Shown here piece by piece: positions 10,696 to 20,352 of a stretch of 64,000 nt of DNA; the stretch's first letter is position 1, and each line of letters opens with the position of its first letter. The position numbers and the translations under genes are program-made. Below the pieces are notes generated by a model. It was given only the letters and a program-made list of their open reading frames with translations, ran no database searches and was not told where the DNA came from. This DNA is from Ornithodoros turicata (taxonomy: Eukaryota; Arthropoda; Arachnida; Ixodida; Argasidae). The stretch lies in NCBI RefSeq assembly GCF_037126465.1, contig NC_088201.1, forward strand, positions 24,474,550 to 24,538,549. Direction: 5' to 3'.

Positions 10696-12149
10696 CACAA
10701 CTTGGTCTCTTCATTTCCTTTTTTTTTTTCTATCTTTCTCGCTTTTCTTTTATTATTGCTCCGTTTTCGCATTGTTCGCTGCGTAAAGGATGCGTAATTA
10801 TCATTCGGATTCTTGATTAAATAGATGTCGACATAAAAAGCGCAACTTTTACGTCATCGCGGTCAGAGCCGTTGGATTGCCTTCTCGGGATTTACGCAAC
10901 AGTTGCATTGAGTGTGAAAGGTTTCCACAATAGCGCGACTTTGCTCCCACGCAATCCTGCAAAAGGGAAGTTGCGCGGCCTGTAAATCAACTAGGGCAAC
11001 CCCAAGATGTCGCCATGATAGCGGGGTATTTCAATAACCTTTGTCGTAGGGGGAGGCGAAGAGCGAAAGCACAAAACAGAAGACAGGGGCACGCTCGAAT
11101 TAACAACTGAAAACGGTAACACGGTTCACCCGGCCGAGGACTTGCTGGCAGGACAAAAACGCGATTCAAGGAATGGGCGCCGCCATTAGTGCTGCTACCC
11201 CGTGGTAGTCGCAGGAACTGTACACGTGTGGACTGCCGTTTGCCGAGTTCCTTCATTTTTCCCGTGTGTATTTTCGTTAATTTGCGTGTCCGCTCGTGTT
11301 CATTTCGTGCCTGTTCATTTTCACCCGCTCGGGAACCGGTGTAGGAAAGATATCGCATCGGCCAGCGCTCCTCACGTGAACAAGTGTGCATATCGCACGC
11401 GGAAGCGAGCAATCTTCTTTTTCCTTGATCTTTCGAACGTCGATACGCTAGTCAGATGTTTACCGGATGACTTGTTATATGGAGTGTTACGTTATCATCA
11501 GTCATACCCATTAAAAACGGCAGCCACCAGTATTCATCCCAACGGGAAGAGGGATTTTGGCAGTCCACCCCTGTTGTGTCGTCGCTGGGAACGAGGCTAA
11601 GGAGGGCGCGAGGACTGGGGGTTTGCGAGCTGGTGGTTTCTATAAGCTGCTAGGCATGCAGTCTTCCGCGAAGGACGCTAATTAGGCCAACTTTCTACGC
11701 TGAGTACCTTTGGCATGATGAGGGCGGCCTGGCTGCCCCTACCTCACCACAATAGCTACTGAGCTATGATACTTCTTTCGATAGGTAATTTGTAACTGCA
11801 AGTTAACAAAATTCTCAAGTGAGTGCGGCAATCTGCACTTCTCTACGTTCACCTTTGGTCGGCTAAATCACTCTCCTAACACTCCAACGCACTCGTGTAT
11901 GAAATGAGTCTCTCTGGTACGACACGTGCGTTGTGCATTACAGATTTCGTGGATATGGGAAGAAATCTATGCATACGGCAGGATGGTGACGCGATTGAAT
12001 GTTGAAACACAGAGGCAATCTTCGCCTGGCTTTGCGCTCAACGAAATCAATGCATTAGCTCGGCCGACGTCACACATCCCTTCATCACTCCCGTCACTCA
12101 TGCTCCACATCAAAGGTGAAATGATGAATGTAATAGGGGAGTGATAGTA
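10696..12149. other. unassigned spacer
   Basis: Frames of 132 residues (plus, 11202-11600) and 141 residues (minus, 10987-11412) overlap each other and show no domain that I know. The base composition of 11180-11600 is more GC-rich than its surroundings, so a first exon cannot be excluded, but I cannot support one. Confidence 0.4.
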
Positions 12150-12235
12150 CATCGCAAGTTCCAGATAACAGTTGCGAAAAAAGATGAGCCAATCACACTC
12201 TTTCTTTGGAGCAAGTGACATCACGTTGTTAGGCT
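12150..12235 (+). repeat. dispersed repeat family Z, copy 1
   Basis: AGATGAGCCAATCACAC, CTTTGGAG and GACATCACGTTG follow one another as in 36985-37090 (plus) and 58855-58990 (minus). The three copies are diverged. The element has no visible termini. Confidence 0.5.
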
Positions 12236-12305
12236 TGCATTTCGTAACTTCCTTTATTCGTTTTCGTAGGATTCTTCATATCATCTCGTCTCATCCTGAT
12301 TACAG

Positions 12306-12371
12306 TCGTGACGCTGCCCACATAAGTGAGGCCCACAACGGCAAGTAGGTTTCGTCACTACCACCACCACC
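12306..12371 (+). mobile_element. SINE type A tail fragment (copy k)
   Basis: Only the last part is present: CGTGACGCTGCCCAC, GTGAGGCCCACAACGGCAAG, then a CACCAC triplet run. This matches the 3' end of the type A SINE with several changes. Confidence 0.7.
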
Positions 12372-12507
12372 ACCTTCCCACCGGTCGGATTCTTCATGTG
12401 TGCTAGACTCGTCGCATCTTGCAGCACGAAGAAAGTTCAAGAGATGGGAAGGAAGGCAGCCACTGGATGCTTTCCGTGGCCCACGTGAGCGTGGCTGACC
12501 GTCCAAT

Positions 12508-12608
12508 CTAACCTCAGGTAATGTAGATAGTGTACATATCTATTGTTCTACACCGCATCTTGTATATACCATTGACACATTAAAATCAGTTTGAAAAAAA
12601 AAAAAAAA
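12508..12608 (+). other. polyadenylated 3' end of an unknown retrocopy or LINE
   Basis: An ATTAAA signal at about 12582 is followed some 15 bases later by a run of about 15 A residues. The full-length SINE begins directly after the A run. The upstream sequence is not recognised. Confidence 0.4.
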
Positions 12609-12852
12609 CAGCTCGCGTGACTCAGTGGTTAGCGTGCTGGCCATGTCACGTCGAAACTGGGAGGTACCTGGGTTCGAATCCCGGTGCCGGCTGTGCTGTC
12701 TGGGGTTTTCCCTGGGTTTTCCTCAGACGCTTTCAGACATATGTTGACACAGTTCCCTTAGAAGTCGGCCCAGGACGCACATTCCCCAGGGCGTCAGTCG
12801 TGACGTTGCCCACCTCTGTGAGGCCGACAACGGCAAGCTATCACCACCACCT
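12609..12852 (+). mobile_element. full-length tRNA-derived SINE, type A (copy d)
   Basis: This is the only apparently complete copy in type A form. The head contains an A box in GACTCAGTGGTTAGCG and a B box GGTTCGAATCC at 12671-12681. Then come GGCTGTGCTGTCTGGGG, CAGACATATGTTGACACAG, GTCGGCCCAGGACGCACATT, CGTCAGTCGTGACGTTGCCC and GTGAGGCCGACAACGGCAAG, and a CACCACC tail. RNA polymerase III would transcribe it from the internal boxes. It resembles the tick SINE Ruka from memory; a database match has not been made. Confidence 0.92.
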
Positions 12853-13142
12853 GAGGTGAAGGTGACCGAGACGCGCGTACTTTGAAATATTTTCGTGACG
12901 CCAAAATAACGTTTTGGATGCTCGGGAGGATGCTGTCCTTGCAGATGTCGACAATGTAAACAGTTCTGGAGATATGGGGCAAGACAGTCGTTGGACCGTT
13001 TTCCTGGTCCATGTGACGGCGTGTGTTGTCAATCAAACCAAAGTTCAAGGAAAGCGGAAATACAGCTTTTGGCAGAAGTTCCGCTATGTCATAATGACGT
13101 TGCGCCCCTTTTTTTCGACCGAGATGACTTCAGGGATGGATA

Positions 13143-13380
13143 ATGGCAAACTTTAAGTTTGTTAGAAAGACGGCGGCCGTTTTTGTTGCCGTGCGTTTAC
13201 TACTGCGTCACCGACTTTGCATGTATAACGACTATATATGAAGACGCGTTTGTAATGTCAATCGAGGATTTTCGCCGGTGTTACCGACTGTCGAAGGCCA
13301 CTGTTCGTTGGCTGTGTGACCATCTGCGCAGCGCTGGGGGTTCATCCAAGATACGCTTCACGCCACGGATTATAATATAA
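13143..13380 (+). pseudogene. PIF/Harbinger-like transposase, N-terminal fragment
   Basis: The segment SIEDFRRCYRLSKATVRWLCDHL (13258-13326) matches the helix-turn-helix-like N-terminal part of Harbinger (HARBI1-type) transposases, which typically read FRxxFRLSKxTVxxLxxxL. A different frame upstream, starting at ATG 13143, gives 33 residues and ends at TGA just before this segment; joining them needs a frameshift at about 13230. The frame stops at 13380, long before the DDE catalytic domain of a roughly 350-residue enzyme. It is therefore a broken remnant, or less likely one exon of a domesticated gene. No TIRs were found nearby. Confidence 0.55.
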
Positions 13381-13836
13381 TTGTGTGTATGAGGAAAATT
13401 GAATATAACGTGGTATTAACACTTTACGTCGTGGTTGCAGGTGCCGTGATGTTCTCTCGTTTTCATGTGGTTTCCATGCTGTACAAAAATGAGGTTTTCC
13501 ATTGAGACACGGAGAAAGACAAGAGCTTTACTTCTAATTGAGAGCTGCAGCCTAAATATAAAATGTATACAATAGAGACACGAACACTGCATGTGCAGGG
13601 CGTGTCAAGCGACGCTGCCCTTCTGTGTAGCGAAGCAGCACCTCGAAATCAGCGCTTGCAAGTGCACGGACCGAGTGCTTTTCGGATATACGACGTTTCC
13701 GCCGTTTTTACCATAACATGGTGGTGTCGACGCAGTGGGGGCACTTGTCTGTTCACATATGCCCAAAGTTACCTTGGATCATTTTGAAAAAGAAGCGAGC
13801 AGATACATAGGAAAAGGAACTACGAAGCAAAGAGGG
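13381..13836. other. unassigned spacer
   Basis: No DDE-domain continuation of the Harbinger fragment could be read in any frame, and no other element is visible. Confidence 0.4.
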
Positions 13837-14006
13837 AGGAAGGGAGTTGCCTCAGGACAGAAGCCGCCGATATTTCGAACAGAGACTGTTCTTCTTCTGG
13901 GCACCGTCCAGAAGAACCAGAAGAACAGTCTCTGTTCGAAATATCGGCGGCTTCTGTCCTGAGGCAACTCCCTTCCTACATTCTACCGGTTCGCTGGATT
14001 TCTACC
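13837..14006. mobile_element. palindromic foldback element, GCCTCAGG family, copy 2
   Basis: A palindrome at 13837-13977 has arms running from AGGAAGGGAGTTGCCTCAGG through CCGCCGATATTTCGAACAG to AGACTGTTCTTCTTCTGG, round a short centre. The arms are longer than those of copy 1 and are nearly perfect. The right flank CCGGTTCGCTGGATTTCTAC is the inverse of the left flank of copy 1, so the two copies lie in opposite orientation about 3.2 kb apart. Confidence 0.88.
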
Positions 14007-14084
14007 CATCTACGAAGCAAAGAGCTTTACAACCGAAGCACTGTTGTGTTCACCGATCAAAAATACACGTACAGCACATACAGG

Positions 14085-14190
14085 GTGCCCTAGAAAACAT
14101 GTCATTGAATTATAATAGAAAACCTACACAGCCTAGAATCATGCGGTCAACGGCATGTGCTCTTACAAGGTTTTTGCCCCCACCTGTTGT
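14085..14190 (+). mobile_element. end of a CAGGGTG-type element
   Basis: TA followed by CAGGGTGCCCTAGAAAAC resembles the left ends of the foldback elements at 16177, 18138 and 19458. No partner end was found, so this is a truncated or solo end; the right boundary given is arbitrary. Confidence 0.45.
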
Positions 14191-14497
14191 GAATGTCGTG
14201 TAACGTAAGTTTAATTATGTAAATTTGTGCGAACTGAAGTCGGAAATTTGCCAAGTAAAGGTCACTTTTTTACCCCACCAATGTGAAGAGCGTGTCTAAT
14301 TTACACAAATTAATGATAATTAACTGGGATATTCAGGCGCTATCACAATGGAAAAACTAGCCGAACATCATGCTCTACGGAGCTCCCAGAGGATAGCGCG
14401 CAACGAATTTTTCAGCGAAATCGTTGTCAGTCTGACGAAAGGAGGTTGGAAACCCAGCCCACACCGGCATCACAGAAAGAGATAACACATCTCTCTC

Positions 14498-14945
14498 ATA
14501 CTATCTCAGTGCAGTGGAAAGAGTAATCTTAGTCAAAAGAAGTCTATTTGTACCAGTAAACAAGGAAATAGTCATAACTGGCCATAAATCATCCACGTAC
14601 TCCATACTATCGCAGTATAGTGCATCGAGTAGTCACGTCATAAAAAGTCATTTGGTAGCTGCAAAGAAGAAAATAGTCGTAACAGGTCATAAATCATTCA
14701 GGTAGCCCCATACTATCGCATTGTAGACTATACAGTTGTCATTAAAAAGTCACTTTGTAGCTGTAAACAAGAAAATAGTCATAACAGATCGTACGTCATG
14801 CAGGTATAAGTCACATACTATCATATCGTAGTGCATGGAGTAGTCGCAGTCATAAAAAGTCGATTTGTAGCTGTAAGCAAGGAAACAGTCATAGCAGGTC
14901 ATAAGTCATGCAGGTAGCCCCATACTATCGCATTCTAGTTGAAAG
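14498..14945. repeat. ~105-bp tandem repeat, about four units
   Basis: CATACTATC starts units at about 14500, 14605, 14710, 14816 and 14922, giving spacings of 104 to 108 bases. Each unit also holds AAAAAGTC, GTAGCTG, AAGAAAATAGTC and AACAGGTCATAAATCAT-like blocks in the same order. Units differ at many positions, so the array is old. Confidence 0.88.
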
Positions 14946-15265
14946 AGTAAATGAAAAGATAAGGAGAGAATTTAGGATTAAATTTCATGCCATAAGGATT
15001 CAATTCGGCCGCACAATGGTTGAACGATCGAATCATAAAGACTACATCCCACGGGGAGGGGGGGGGGGGGGGGTCTATTTATTTTCACATATATATGCGG
15101 TATACGGATTAAAACTTTGTATTGCAAACTGTAGGACGGGACAAGCGCAATGCTTGCTTAAATGTTCACTTCAGGAATGCCACCCTTTGGCGCACGAGGC
15201 GATGCTCTCGATCCCTCGATCTGCGAGCTTTAGCGCACGGCGTCTTGCTCCTCGGCACTCTTGCC

Positions 15266-16049
15266 CAGGGATCGAAACCGGAACTGAACCCGAACCGAAA
15301 ACCGAAAAAAAAAAACGTTATTTTCTGTCGAACCCGAACCGAACCGGGCTGGAACAATTTTTTTTCCTTGTCCTTAATCGAACCGGAACTGAACCGAAAA
15401 AAATTGATTGGATAAATTGGAAACGGTTCAGTGACGAAATAACGACCGACCTTTTTTGTTTGTTTGTTTGTTTATTTAATTGTTGTACGATGCCAGATGC
15501 GAGTAAAAGTTTGTGACTGCGCCAGTTTTTTTGCCGCGGAGCAAAAGACGGCCCTGACCGGGTTCTGCCAAAAGGCTTCCAGCACTTCGCTTTTCGTTTT
15601 CAGCCGACGACCACGAGAGTACGATACAGTAAAATATCAGGTAAATAATAAATGTGATTATTACTTGCCTTGTGCTTTCACCTGCTTTCATGAAAGGTTT
15701 TTCACCTGAAACAGTCATCTCACACCTTTCTCTTATAAACGTGTACGGTGAGGGTAAGCTCGCTTTCATGTAGCAAGATTACTGCCGATGAACCGGTTAA
15801 ACCAGGACCGAAAAAAGTTGCGGTTCCAATCCCTGTAAACGTCCCAACCGCTCACCGCTTTTTTTTTTCTTTCCTTTAGGGCGGGGGGGGGGGGTTCTCC
15901 TTGAGCCGAACCGGAACCCGAACCGAACCCATATACCTGAACCGGTTCAAGCTAATAATTTCGGTTCAGCGGAGCTAAACCCGAACCGAACCAATATGCC
16001 TGCACCCGAACCCGAACCGGACGGAAAAAAATACCGGTTCCGATCCCTG
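15266..16049. mobile_element. hAT-like non-autonomous transposon with GAACCG arrays
   Basis: The ends are CAGGGATCGAAACCGG and CCGGTTCCGATCCCTG, and a perfect 8-bp duplication CTCTTGCC flanks them (15258-15265 and 16050-16057). Both subterminal parts are dense in GAACCGAAC and its variants, a pattern common in hAT elements where short repeats bind transposase. A TTTG microsatellite is inside. No transposase frame was found; the element is 784 bp. Confidence 0.95.
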
Positions 16050-16314
16050 CTCTTGCCATTCATCTACAATTGCCTAAAGTTTGATCGTCATCAATCACCA
16101 TACGCCAATAAAATAGCACTGCTTCACCCCATTTGTGCGGAACAAATAAAAATTCAGACTGTCCGATACAAAAATACAGGGTGCGTGCAAAAATACACGG
16201 AGGACAAGCGCAGATAAACCTAACCGGCATTTGCGCATTTAGCTTGTTGTCTACTTAACTGACTAACTTCCGGCGCATTTATGCGTGCGAAATCTACAGG
16301 AAGATTGTGGCAGT

Positions 16315-16586
16315 CATACTCAGCAAAAAAATAAACAAAGCGACGAAAACGTCGGCCTCCGTGCATCACAATAGGGCAACATGGCGGACGCAGGACAGTT
16401 GTGTTCAGGTACCGCTAGGGGAGCTATCGGTGCAGAAGCCGAAACGATGTCCCACATGGATGCTCATAAGTAGTGCCCCTAGCGGTAACTGCACACAACT
16501 CTCCCGAGACCGCCATGTTGCACTATGTTGCATGTTGCACGCAAGCCGACGTTTTCGTCGCTCTATTTATTTTTACGCTGAGTATG
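16315..16586. mobile_element. palindromic element nested in copy C
   Basis: CATACTCAGC, AAAATAAA and CGACGAAAACGTCGGC on the left are mirrored on the right; inner pairs include CAACATGGCGG and ACCGCTAGGGG. The arms cover most of the 272 bp. It sits off-centre within 16177-16879, consistent with an independent insertion, though no target duplication was recognised. Confidence 0.75.
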
Positions 16587-16689
16587 GCTTCCACGATCTT
16601 TTGTCTTTGTCACTCATTGGTTTTATTGTAGTTTTTGTGGGTTTTTTTGTTTTTTCTTTCCCTTTGTTTTGTTTTCCATTTTTGTTTCC

Positions 16690-16780
16690 CTAAGTGATCT
16701 GATGTAGCCGGCTCTCGTAATGAGTGCCTATTTCTCCATTTTTTTTCTTTTCTTATCAACTCAACTCTGTAGATTTCGCA
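16690..16780 (-). repeat. dispersed repeat family X, copy 2
   Basis: AAGTGATCTG, GTAGCCGGCTCTCGTAATGA and a T-rich stretch with CAACTCAACTCT match 43718-43795 closely, and on the minus strand resemble the family X head. Confidence 0.65.
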
Positions 16781-16881
16781 CGCATAAATGCGCCATCGTG
16801 CGCCACCAGAACTTCGTCAGTTAAGTAGACAACAAGTTAAGTGCGCAAATGCCGGTTATGTTTACCTGCACGCACCCTGTA

Positions 16882-18076
16882 TATTCATTGTCTTGATTAG
16901 GAGAGTGTTTCTTTGTACAATATATTGGCGTCTTTGGCTTGGATGATTGGTGACATCCTTCGACAGGACGTCTCGTTATCGCGTAGAGGGCCCTGCTAAC
17001 ATACAAAGGAGCCTACACAGTGTCCCAAGCAGAAACCCATCGCACAGGATGGAAATTGGAGTTCTGAGGCTGGGACACAGAAGAAGGGGCAACGTTTCCC
17101 ACTGGACTCAGGCAGATCCGAGATCGCCTCGAAAGTTCTCTAATATCCCTCCTGTGTGCGCGCTTTCGTCACTCTATTGTTAAATACTGAAAAATAATAT
17201 AGACTGTAAAATATATTCGTGGTAAATGTTTACTCAAGTCTCCATTAACGTCGTGGCAGAGACATAAATATGCAGCGAGGGCATCTGTTCATTGTCGTAA
17301 TTATTATGCAGATGAGAGTGGCATAATGAAAATGTTAATGAGCTATTCTGGCGTACTGCACGACCTCTCGTGGTCAAAGTTCGCATAAAATATCGCCCAA
17401 AAATATAAGCATAAAATAATGGAAACAGGGAATGGGGTTCGGAAGCCTTCCAGATGTTTTAATCTGCCAATACATGAAATGTGGATGACTCTCGCCTCGT
17501 CAGTGTCGATACAGCGTTGTATCATGCAACAATTATTCAACTTTGCGTTGCCGTAGTGGTATGATACACAGTACAACATTAAAACCCATCCGGCAAGCTG
17601 TTTCCACTACTACCACCACCGATTCTTTTCTCAGTTTGAGCTGTCGATTTCATTCTGTTCTCCTACATGCATCGGCAAAATACCCACTACGCTCTTTAGG
17701 TGTGCGTGTACATACCAGACATCTTTCAATGAGGAAGTACAGCTCTTTTTTGTTGCATGGCATGACAATCGGTATTGCAATTGCGACACATGGGGGAGGA
17801 CGTCCCTTATCTATTTAGCACACGCTTGCAAACACAAACAACACACACATGACCTGAGGATGAAACACTGAGTGGAGGTAGCCAAATTGTCAGCAGTGAG
17901 TAACCCTTCCGAGTCTGCGATAAACATTTTCCCCGCAATTTGCTCCTATTGAGGCAAGATCTATGGTTCATTACCAATCACGTCAGAGTCATGCAGGCCC
18001 ACCACAACAGCAGCAGCCAGCCTTTAACGCAATTTAATGCAGTTTCCTAAAGATGGCGCTGTCGGCCATACACAGG
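16882..18076. other. unassigned spacer
   Basis: No gene or element was recognised. The longest frames are below 95 residues. Confidence 0.4.
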
Positions 18077-18133
18077 TAAAGTCCCTGGATAAATTTCACT
18101 GTATACCTACAATGCGCTAATCCAGGGACTTTA
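18077..18133. repeat. 57-bp hairpin or micro-MITE
   Basis: TAAAGTCCCTGGAT and its exact inverse ATCCAGGGACTTTA enclose 29 bases. It lies only 4 bases from the CAGGGTG element that starts at 18138. Confidence 0.6.
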
Positions 18134-18137
18134 TATA

Positions 18138-19093
18138 CAGGGTGTTTTTTAGCTGCCCCAGATTATAAAAAAGCTATGAGAACAGCGCATAGGTAACGCT
18201 TTTGCAGTTGAGTTATACGGCCAGGCGGACATCCTCTCGAAGAGAGTATGTAGATTATTAATTAACTTAAATTCATTAATTAACCCTTTAATTAGGGGCT
18301 TTTGGACAAAAGCGAGATAGCAGAATGGGAGATAATCTTCGTTGAAAGTCATTCTGTTTTCTAAAATCCTGAAACAAGTACGTACGTTGAAATATCCATC
18401 GATGAATTTAGGTATGCAAACGGTCCGAAACCGAAATTGGGCGCCACGGGAGCGCGGGGAGCACAGCGCTCATTCCACGTCAGACGGCCACGTGCTTCCG
18501 AGCGATGGAGATGATTGGACTTGGCGCTGATCAGCTGGCCACATCAACCGTCTTACGGGTTTTCCTGAGTTTTCTTCAGACGTTTTCAGACATATGTCGG
18601 CACAGTTCTCTTAGAAGTCGGCCCAGGACGCACATTCCCCCAGGGCGTCAGTCGTGACGTTGCTCACCTATGTGAGGCCGACAACGGCGAGCCCTTTCAC
18701 CAGCACCGCTACCACTATACTACTACCGTCTTACGGCGCTGATAAGTCTCCCACGGCGAAGGTCATGCGCCCCTGAGGCGCGCGATTACGGGTTCGGCTC
18801 ATTTGGATATCGAAATTCGGCGATGGATATTTCAACGTCCGTGCTCGTTTCAGAATTAAAAAAATAAATAAATACAACGAAGATTGTCTCCTATTCTGCT
18901 ATCTCACTTTTGCCCGAAAACCCCAAAGTAAAGAGTTAATCAATGAAATTAAGGTAATTAGTCATATAGTGGTTATATACTCTCTTCGAGAGGACTTCCG
19001 CCTATAGCCGTACAACTCAGCTGCAAAAACGGTATCTATGCTGCTATCATAGCCTTTTTTTTAAAATCTGGTGCAGTTAAAAACATCGCCCAG
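18138..19093. mobile_element. CAGGGTG-ended inverted-repeat element, copy B
   Basis: CAGGGTGTTTTTTAGCTGC at the left pairs with GCAGTTAAAAACATCGCCCAG at the right; TA flanks both ends. The arms are about 240 bp and include TCTCGAAGAGAGTATGTAG, AATTAATTAACC and CAGAATGGGAGATAATCTTC with their inverses. A SINE was inserted at 18559-18724. No coding capacity. Confidence 0.88.
18559..18724 (+). mobile_element. tRNA-derived SINE, type A, 5'-truncated (copy e)
   Basis: A perfect 12-bp duplication ACCGTCTTACGG flanks the copy (18547-18558 and 18725-18736). It starts in the core at GTTTTCCTGAG, lacks the head, and ends with GACAACGGCGAGCCCTTTCA and a CACC-rich tail. It splits copy B of the CAGGGTG group and is therefore younger than it. 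Confidence 0.93.
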
Positions 19094-19457
19094 TATACTA
19101 ATCAATTTATTACGTACAATAGCAAAGTACGACTCCGAACATTGTTGCAGCTCTGCTCTCACAACACTTGGTAAGGGGCTGTCTAGAGCTCGAAATCGGT
19201 TGGCAGGTGAGGGACGGTAGACAGATATCATATCTACTTAGAAATATCATGTACGAGTGATACCTGACTGCAACACAGAATGAAGAGCATGAAATAATGA
19301 AAAACCTAATTCCGTCTTGCCATATTTCTTAGTGGATAGCAACAATAGGACTAAAGTAATACATTCAAGAAATTCCTCATTATTTGCAACACGGCGAGCA
19401 GAAGTTCACAGGAAGGCAGAGAAACGTGAAACGGGGGAGGAACAACAACAACATATA
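19094..19457. other. unassigned spacer
   Basis: Short spacer between two foldback elements. Nothing recognised. Confidence 0.4.
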
Positions 19458-20352
19458 CAGGGTGTCCACGCTAAGTGTGAACAGATTTTAAAAAAATATA
19501 TATAACACTTTTTCCAAGATGAAATCAATTGCAATATAGCATATGCTAAAGGGCACTCCCTAGCAGGGCATTAGCAAAGTCCAACGGCAATGTCTTAATT
19601 AACTTTCATTAATTAACTTGTTAATTATAAAAGCTACAAAGTTGTCCCAATGAGAACATCTGTTCCTTTCGGTCACCTGATATCGTAGCCGTTTTCAGAA
19701 CAAAAATCCGTTCGATAGATCGCCCGCAAAAAATTCGTGAAGGAACGCCATTTTTTCTTTATTTTGTTCATTGCGCCTCTTAGAAGACGCGTCTTTCTTT
19801 CATCCCCAATGTGAGAGGGAGAAACAGCACACTATCGCCTCTCGCGTCCTGGAAAAAGATTAAAAGGAAACAGAAAATGCAACCCAAGATAAGGCCAGTT
19901 CCGATAGAGTCACCCGATACATTTGTTTTTGTTTTGTTTCCGCAAGTTAAAGCTCATCTTCGACGCATGAGGCGGCACTGTGCTCCTTCCCCCTCTCCCG
20001 TTGGGGATGAAGGAAATACGCGTCTTCTAAGAAGCGCAATGAACAAAATAAAGAAAAAATGGCGTTCCTTCACGAATTTTTTGCGGGCGATCTATCGAAC
20101 GGATTTTTGTTCTGAAAACGGCTACGATATCAGGTGACCGAAAGGGACAGATGTGCTCATTGGGACAACTTTGTAGCTTTTATAATTAAAAAGGTAATTA
20201 ATAAAAGTTAATTAAGACACTGCCTTTGGATTTTGCTAATGCCCTTCTAGGGAGTGCCCTTCAGCATATGCTATATTGCAATTGATTTCATCTTGGAAAA
20301 AGTGTTATATATATTTTTAAAAAATGTGTTCACACTTAGCGTGGACACCCTG
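19458..20352. mobile_element. CAGGGTG-ended long foldback element, copy A
   Basis: CAGGGTGTCCACGCTAAGTG at the left has its near-exact inverse at the right end, with TATA on both sides. The two arms are about 380 bp each (19458-19838 and about 19968-20352) and match closely all along, leaving a loop of about 130 bp. A single strand could fold into one long hairpin. It lacks a transposase frame; a 108-residue frame at 19811-20137 spans the loop but resembles nothing. Confidence 0.93.

Larger units (their letters stand above)
16177..16879. mobile_element. CAGGGTG-ended inverted-repeat element, copy C
   Basis: CAGGGTGCGTGCAAAAATAC at the left and CTGCACGCACCCTG at the right are inverse; TA flanks both. 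Further paired blocks include CCGGCATTTGCGCA, TGTCTACTTAACTGAC and GCATTTATGCGTGCGAA. Inside lie a second palindromic element (16315-16586) and a family X repeat copy (16690-16780). There is no transposase frame. TA targets suggest a Tc1/mariner-type enzyme in trans. Confidence 0.85.

Noticed and set aside
12609..12690. Functional tRNA gene
   Set aside because: A and B boxes are present, but the sequence continues into the SINE core, which is repeated in many copies; the acceptor ends do not pair.
15055..15075. G tract as a G-quadruplex regulator
   Set aside because: A plain mononucleotide run like several others in the window, with no gene to regulate.
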